From: VRUE01 sp963708115 | Lineage (GTDB): Bacteria > Actinomycetota > Thermoleophilia > Solirubrobacterales > 70-9 | DNA: 64,000 nt | Direction of reading: 5' to 3' | NCBI GenBank assembly: GCA_963708115.1 | Contig: CAVPRX010000001.1 | Location: forward strand, 62,001-126,000 | In this document: piece by piece, positions 60,543 to 64,000 of the stretch | How the letters are laid out: each line of letters starts with the position of its first letter | How positions within the stretch are numbered: the stretch's first letter is position 1 | The notes under the pieces: model-generated | Seen by the model: only the letters and a program-made list of their open reading frames with translations | What the model was told of the DNA's origin: nothing | Databases searched by the model: none | Position numbers and translations under genes: made by a program

Positions 60543-61037
60543 TCAGTCGAGCTCGCTGAGGAGATCGTGGAGGTCCAGAGGTGAAGTGACCATCGCGATC
60601 TCCTCGCCGCCAGGGGTACGCGGCCACTCCTCGCGGGGACGGTCGCAGTAGAGCTCGATCCCGTTGCCGTCGGGATCATCCAGGTAGATCGCCTCGCTGA
60701 CGCCATGGTCGGAGGCACCCCCGAGCGGCACGCCCGCCTGCGTGAGCCGCCGCAGCGCGTCGGCAAGCGAGCGGCGATCCGGATAGCGGATCGCGACGTG
60801 AAAGAGACCGGTGCTCCGCACCGGGGGCGGCGGCGCCCCCTTTGAGTGCCAGGTGTTGAGACCGATGTGGTGGTGGTAGCCACCGGCCGAGACGAAAGCG
60901 GCGTCGTCGCCGATTCGCTGTTGAAGCTCGAAGCCGAGCACGCCGCAGTAGAAGTCCAGTGCCCGGTCGAGATCGGCCACTTTGAGATGGACGTGGCCGA
61001 TGTCGACGCGGGGGTCGATCGGGTCGGCGTCAGGCAT
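60543..61037 (-). CDS. VOC-family protein, catechol-2,3-dioxygenase-like
   Basis: 164 residues from the ATG at 61037. Two vicinal-oxygen-chelate repeats: HVHLKVADLDRALDFYCGVLG with the first His, GYHHHIGLNTW with a His cluster, then LFHVAIRYPDRRSLADAL and the metal Glu in DPDGNGIELYCDRP. Metal ligands of extradiol dioxygenases or glyoxalases are in place. The substrate is unknown. Its start overlaps the end of the RNase HI gene by 8 bp. Confidence 0.87.
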   Translation of the reverse strand: MPDADPIDPRVDIGHVHLKVADLDRALDFYCGVLGFELQQRIGDDAAFVSAGGYHHHIGLNTWHSKGAPPPPVRSTGLFHVAIRYPDRRSLADALRRLTQAGVPLGGASDHGVSEAIYLDDPDGNGIELYCDRPREEWPRTPGGEEIAMVTSPLDLHDLLSELD

Positions 61038-61458
61038 CCGCTCCGTCCAGCGCAGCGTTGACAAGTCGGTCGGCCTCAGCGTTCTGCTCACGCCTCACAT
61101 GACGGATCGTCCATTTCTCGAACGGCCGCAAGGCCCGCTTCACCTCGGCGTGGAGCTGACGCATCGTCGCGTCCTTGACCTTGTACTCGCCCTTGACCTG
61201 GCGCACGATCAGCTCCGAGTCCCCGACCAGCTCCACCTCGCTCGCCCCTTGCGCGGCCGCCAGCTCGATTCCGAGCAGCAGTGCCCGGTACTCGGCGACG
61301 TTGTTGGTCGCGACGCCGATCCGCTCGCCGCGCTCCTCAATCAACTCGCCGTCGGCACTCTGCACCACCGCCCCGATCGCCGCTGGGCCCGGGTTGCCCC
61401 GGGCGCCGCCATCGACGTTGACGATCAGCCTGGTCAAGAGCTCAGCCAACGGGCTCAC
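61030..61458 (-). CDS. rnhA: RNase HI family protein
   Basis: A reverse-transcriptase-like RNase H fold of about 142 residues. IVNVDGGARGNPGPAAIGAVV carries the first catalytic Asp, NNVAEYRALLLGIELA the Glu, VELVGDSELIVRQVKGEY the second Asp, and EADRLVNAALD the last acid. It degrades RNA in RNA-DNA hybrids. Start GTG at 61458 overlaps the zinc-ribbon gene by 17 bp; later starts near 61435 are possible. Confidence 0.9.
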   Translation of the reverse strand: MSPLAELLTRLIVNVDGGARGNPGPAAIGAVVQSADGELIEERGERIGVATNNVAEYRALLLGIELAAAQGASEVELVGDSELIVRQVKGEYKVKDATMRQLHAEVKRALRPFEKWTIRHVRREQNAEADRLVNAALDGADA

Positions 61459-61990
61459 CGTCGCGGGACCGATCCGCTCGCGGAAGGCCGAGCCCGAGCT
61501 TCCCGCCCTCCCCCGCCCTCGCGTTCCACTGCCTGGCGGAGCCGTCGAGCTGCTCGATCTCGCCGCCTTTGTCGAGCTGGAACACGGCACGCATCTCGTC
61601 GCCCAGGTCGACTCCCCACTGGTACCAGCACAGCTCCCAGGCAACGGTGATCCGCACCTCGCTCGGCGAGCCGGCGGCGGACCCGATCGATACCTGCGGC
61701 TGCCCCAAGGTCCGCATCAGGCCGGCCACTGTTCGCGCCGCGTCGCTCGCGTTGAAACGGGCCACCGCCCGCTCCAGCCGCCCCGACGGCGACTCGGTCC
61801 GCTCCGGCTCCGGACGCTGGCCCACATTTGCGCCGGGCGCAGCCGGGTCGACCCAGCCGAGCTGCTCGGCGCGCGAGCGACACAGGTCGCAGACCAGCTG
61901 CGGGCCATCCTTCGGGCTCATGTAGCTGCGGGTGCGCTCACCGGCCAGGATCGTGCGGCCGCAGACCGCGCAGGTCTCGTCAGGGCTCAC
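61442..61990 (-). CDS. zinc-ribbon protein of unknown function
   Basis: 182 residues. Two CxxC pairs at the N-terminus (CAVCGRTI and CDLCRSRA, about 25 residues apart) form a zinc ribbon. A Pro/Glu linker and a C-terminal domain of about 100 residues follow (RLERAVARFNASDAARTVAGL, VAWELCWYQWGVDLGD). Such proteins accompany rnhA in actinobacteria. Role unknown. Confidence 0.8.
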   Translation of the reverse strand: MSPDETCAVCGRTILAGERTRSYMSPKDGPQLVCDLCRSRAEQLGWVDPAAPGANVGQRPEPERTESPSGRLERAVARFNASDAARTVAGLMRTLGQPQVSIGSAAGSPSEVRITVAWELCWYQWGVDLGDEMRAVFQLDKGGEIEQLDGSARQWNARAGEGGKLGLGLPRADRSRDGEPVG

Positions 61991-62032
61991 AGGGTCAAAT
62001 TACCAGCGGCCGCAGGAGAGGCCACCAACTGC

Positions 62033-62806
62033 CTAGACCTCTTGCAACGAACCTTTGAGCCGCATGACCGCCTTCGTATGCAGCTGAGAGACGCGCGACT
62101 CGGTGACACCGAGCACCTCGCCGATCTCGCGCAGGGTGAGGTTCTCGTAGTAGTAGAGGGCGACGACGAGCTGCTCGCGCTCCGGCAACCCCGCAATCGA
62201 CTCGGTGAGCCGGTCCTTGATCTCGCTGCCGGCGAGCGCTTCCTGCGGGTCTTCGGCGCGTGGATCGGAGATCGTGTCGAGCAGCGAGACGGAGTCACCG
62301 GAGGAGTCGGAGATCGTCCAGAGCTCGTCCAGCGCGTAGACGGAGGAGTTGGCGATCTCGAGCAGCGAGGTCTGCAGTTCCTCCTCGCTCAGCCCCACTT
62401 TGGCCGCCAGCTCCGCCTCGGTCGGCGCGCGCTGAAGTTCGTGCTCGAGCTTGGTCTGCGCCGCCTCGATTTCCCGCGCTCGGGAACGGACCGAGCGGGG
62501 CACCCAGTCGAGCGAGCGCAGCTCGTCGATGATCGCGCCGCGGATACGCGTCATCGCGAAGGTCTCGAACTTGATCCCGCGCTCTGGCTCGAAGCGCTCG
62601 ATCGCGCCGATCAGGCCCATCAGGCCGTAGGAGATCAGGTCGGCATCGTCGACATGCGAGGGCAGCCCAGCGCCGAGCCGGCCGGCGACGAACTTGACCA
62701 GCGGCGAGTAGGCGACCACCAGCCGCTCCCGCGCGGTGCGGTCGCCGTCGTCCTTGTAGCGACGCCACAGGTCGCGCAGCTCTACCTCTTTTACGCCGGT
62801 TTCCAT
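62033..62806 (-). CDS. RNA polymerase sigma factor, FliA/WhiG type
   Basis: 257 residues of sigma-70 group 3. Region 2 is YSPLVKFVAGRLGAGLPSHV and DLISYGLMGLIGAIERFEPERG with FETFAMTRIRGAIIDELRSLDW. Region 3 follows, and region 4 has LPEREQLVVALYYYENLTLREIGEVLGVTESRVSQLH. The order of regions and the RSLDWVPRSVR element are typical of WhiG/FliA. It may direct sporulation-like, motility or envelope genes. No anti-sigma or flagellar genes lie in the window. Confidence 0.92.
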   Translation of the reverse strand: METGVKEVELRDLWRRYKDDGDRTARERLVVAYSPLVKFVAGRLGAGLPSHVDDADLISYGLMGLIGAIERFEPERGIKFETFAMTRIRGAIIDELRSLDWVPRSVRSRAREIEAAQTKLEHELQRAPTEAELAAKVGLSEEELQTSLLEIANSSVYALDELWTISDSSGDSVSLLDTISDPRAEDPQEALAGSEIKDRLTESIAGLPEREQLVVALYYYENLTLREIGEVLGVTESRVSQLHTKAVMRLKGSLQEV

Positions 62807-62849
62807 GAACTCTGCTCGATTCTATGGCCGCCGGGGCAACATTTGGGGT

Positions 62850-63737
62850 TCACGCGCGAGGATGGGTCGCAGCGTACGCCTCCCGCAGGCGCGCGGCGTC
62901 GACCCGAGTGTAGACCTGCGTGGTCGAAATCGAGGCGTGACCGAGCAACTCCTGGATCGTGCGCAGGTCCGCCCCCCCTTCCAGCAGGTGGGTGGCAAAG
63001 CTGTGTCGCAGCGAGTGCGGCGAGACGCCGGCGGCAAGCGCGGCCTCCCGCACCCAGAGGGACAGGCGGCGGGTGACGTCGGAGTTGGAGAGGCGACGAC
63101 CGCTCTTGGAGAGAAACAATGCCGGCTCGCGCGGGTCGGTCGAGAGAGCGTGCCGGCCGCGCTCGAGGTAGCGCCGCAATGCCCGCTGGGCCGGCTCGCC
63201 GACCGGCAGCAGCCGCTCCTTGGAGCCCTTGCCGAGCACGCGCAGCTGCTCGGTCTCAAAATCGAAGGAGCGCTGGTCGAGGTTGACGATCTCCTCGCAG
63301 CGCAAGCCACAGGAATAGGCCAGCTCCAGCATCGCCCGGTCGCGCAGCTCGAGCGACGTGCGCGCCGGAATCTGCTCCAGCAGCGATCGCACCTGCTCGC
63401 CGTTCAGTACCCGCGGCAACTTTTCCTCACGCTTCGGGCTGGAGACAAGGTCGGCGGGGTTCTGCCCGACCCGTTCGGTGCGGACGAGGAAATCGAAGAG
63501 CCCGCGGATCGCGGCGAGCTTGCGCGCGACCGTCGCCGCCGCGGCACCATCGGAGGAGAGACCGGCGCCGTAGCGCCGCACGTCGCGATGGCGAACCTCG
63601 CCCGGCTCCAGCCCCCGCTCCTTCGCCCAAGCGACGAACTGGCCCAGATCGACCCCGTAGGCCTTGCGCGTGCGCTCGGCCATGCTCCGCGCCAGCAGGT
63701 CCCGGTCGTATCCCGTCAGTGCCTCTTCCCAGGTCAT
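62850..63737 (-). CDS. xerD: tyrosine recombinase XerD/XerC
   Basis: 295-residue housekeeping recombinase resolving chromosome dimers at dif together with FtsK. The core-binding domain has RTRKAYGVDLGQFVAWAKERG. Catalytic residues are Arg in SCGLRCEEIV, Lys in LGKGSKERLLP, HSLRHSFATHLLEGG, His in LLGHASISTT and Tyr in QVYTRVD. Length and spacing match XerD. It lies upstream of the sigma-factor gene. Confidence 0.93.
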   Translation of the reverse strand: MTWEEALTGYDRDLLARSMAERTRKAYGVDLGQFVAWAKERGLEPGEVRHRDVRRYGAGLSSDGAAAATVARKLAAIRGLFDFLVRTERVGQNPADLVSSPKREEKLPRVLNGEQVRSLLEQIPARTSLELRDRAMLELAYSCGLRCEEIVNLDQRSFDFETEQLRVLGKGSKERLLPVGEPAQRALRRYLERGRHALSTDPREPALFLSKSGRRLSNSDVTRRLSLWVREAALAAGVSPHSLRHSFATHLLEGGADLRTIQELLGHASISTTQVYTRVDAARLREAYAATHPRA

Positions 63738-63774
63738 CGCAGTTGGATTCGCCGCCCAGCGGCGCGAGCCTGCG

Positions 63775-64000
63775 CTAGCCGATGTAGATCGGGGTCCCTA
63801 CTTCCACTCGGTCATAGAGTTCTTCCACGTCGGGAATCGCCATCCGCACGCAGCCGTGCGACGCGGCGGACCCCAGCGAGTAGGTCTCTTCGGTGCCGTG
63901 GATGCCGGCGCCTTCGAAGATTCCCATCCAGCGCGCCTTGATCGGGTTCGACGGTCCCGGCGGGATCGTCTGACCGGCAAGGCTTCCAGCCCAGGAGGAG
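63775..64000 (-). CDS. L,D-transpeptidase (YkuD), N-terminal part outside window
   Basis: The last 75 codons of a YkuD domain. They contain the active-site motif GIHGTEETYSLGSAASHGCVRM (His, Ser, His-Gly-Cys-Val-Arg) and the end VEELYDRVEVGTPIYIG. L,D-transpeptidases make 3-3 cross-links in peptidoglycan. The frame runs off at 64000, so the signal peptide and N-terminus are not visible. Confidence 0.92.
   Translation of the reverse strand, partial: SSWAGSLAGQTIPPGPSNPIKARWMGIFEGAGIHGTEETYSLGSAASHGCVRMAIPDVEELYDRVEVGTPIYIG

Noticed and set aside
1..64000. CRISPR arrays, rRNA genes, or riboswitches
   Set aside because: No regularly spaced repeats, no rRNA-like sequence and no recognisable riboswitch core were found on either strand.

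Overview
The window is 64 kb of high-GC bacterial chromosome. Actinobacterial-style single-copy genes (recA, ftsK, cinA, hflX, miaAB, dut, thrS-infC-rpmI-rplT, pheST, arg genes), a WhiG/FliA-type sigma factor, frequent GTG starts, ATGA/GTGA gene overlaps, and many secreted proteins with RTX, NHL or cupredoxin domains fit an actinomycete. Gene content and style suggest Thermoleophilia/Solirubrobacterales. That placement is an inference from gene families, not from a marker alignment.

Layout. 0-5 kb: RTX-like secreted protein, dUTPase, HflX, an epimerase and an MBL hydrolase. 5.1-6.75 kb: a hipBA toxin-antitoxin pair with three identical palindromic operators exactly 50 bp apart. 6.8-20.8 kb: a minus-strand housekeeping block (aminotransferase and DapF of the lysine/peptidoglycan pathway, miaA-miaB, RNase Y, recA-thpR-cinA-rodZ-like, ftsK, a coiled-coil transglycosylase-like protein). 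20.8-27.1 kb: arginine operon argC-J-B-D-(two unknowns)-G ending in a translationally coupled 50-residue membrane protein. 27.1-36 kb: pheT, pheS, an rRNA/tRNA methyltransferase, rplT, rpmI, infC and thrS, with a UDP-GlcNAc 2-epimerase gene inserted between infC and rpmI. 36-40.8 kb: a large membrane protein, AraC regulator, VOC and cupin proteins, tRNA-Val and zwf.

40.86-43.63 kb is a decayed integrative element at tRNA-Cys. It has 45-bp att-like repeats (44/45 identical), an integrase remnant and two toxin-antitoxin modules. 43.7-57.1 kb is accessory: an LtrA-like membrane protein, a tyrosine recombinase, and a 3.7-kb segment bounded by perfect 20-bp inverted repeats carrying a STAND-type ATPase and an SHMT-like PLP enzyme. 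Beyond that lie two phospholipase-D-like proteins, a DUF2278/lamin-tail protein, a DEAD/DEAH helicase and a small possible nuclease. 57.4-64 kb: NHL-repeat protein, tRNA-Gly, trypsin-like protease, RNase HI, sigma factor, XerD and an L,D-transpeptidase.

The best candidate for an undescribed system is the recombinase plus inverted-repeat-bounded ATPase/SHMT pair. The repeats look like dif-type crossover sites in inverted orientation. One sits between the recombinase stop and the ATPase start, the other in the leader of the SHMT-like gene, so inversion would swap which outside promoter reads each gene.

Caution: eight or nine single-base indels fall between 28.5 and 38.2 kb, breaking essential genes (pheT, infC, thrS). 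This looks like assembly error rather than gene decay, and I annotate those genes over their full span.
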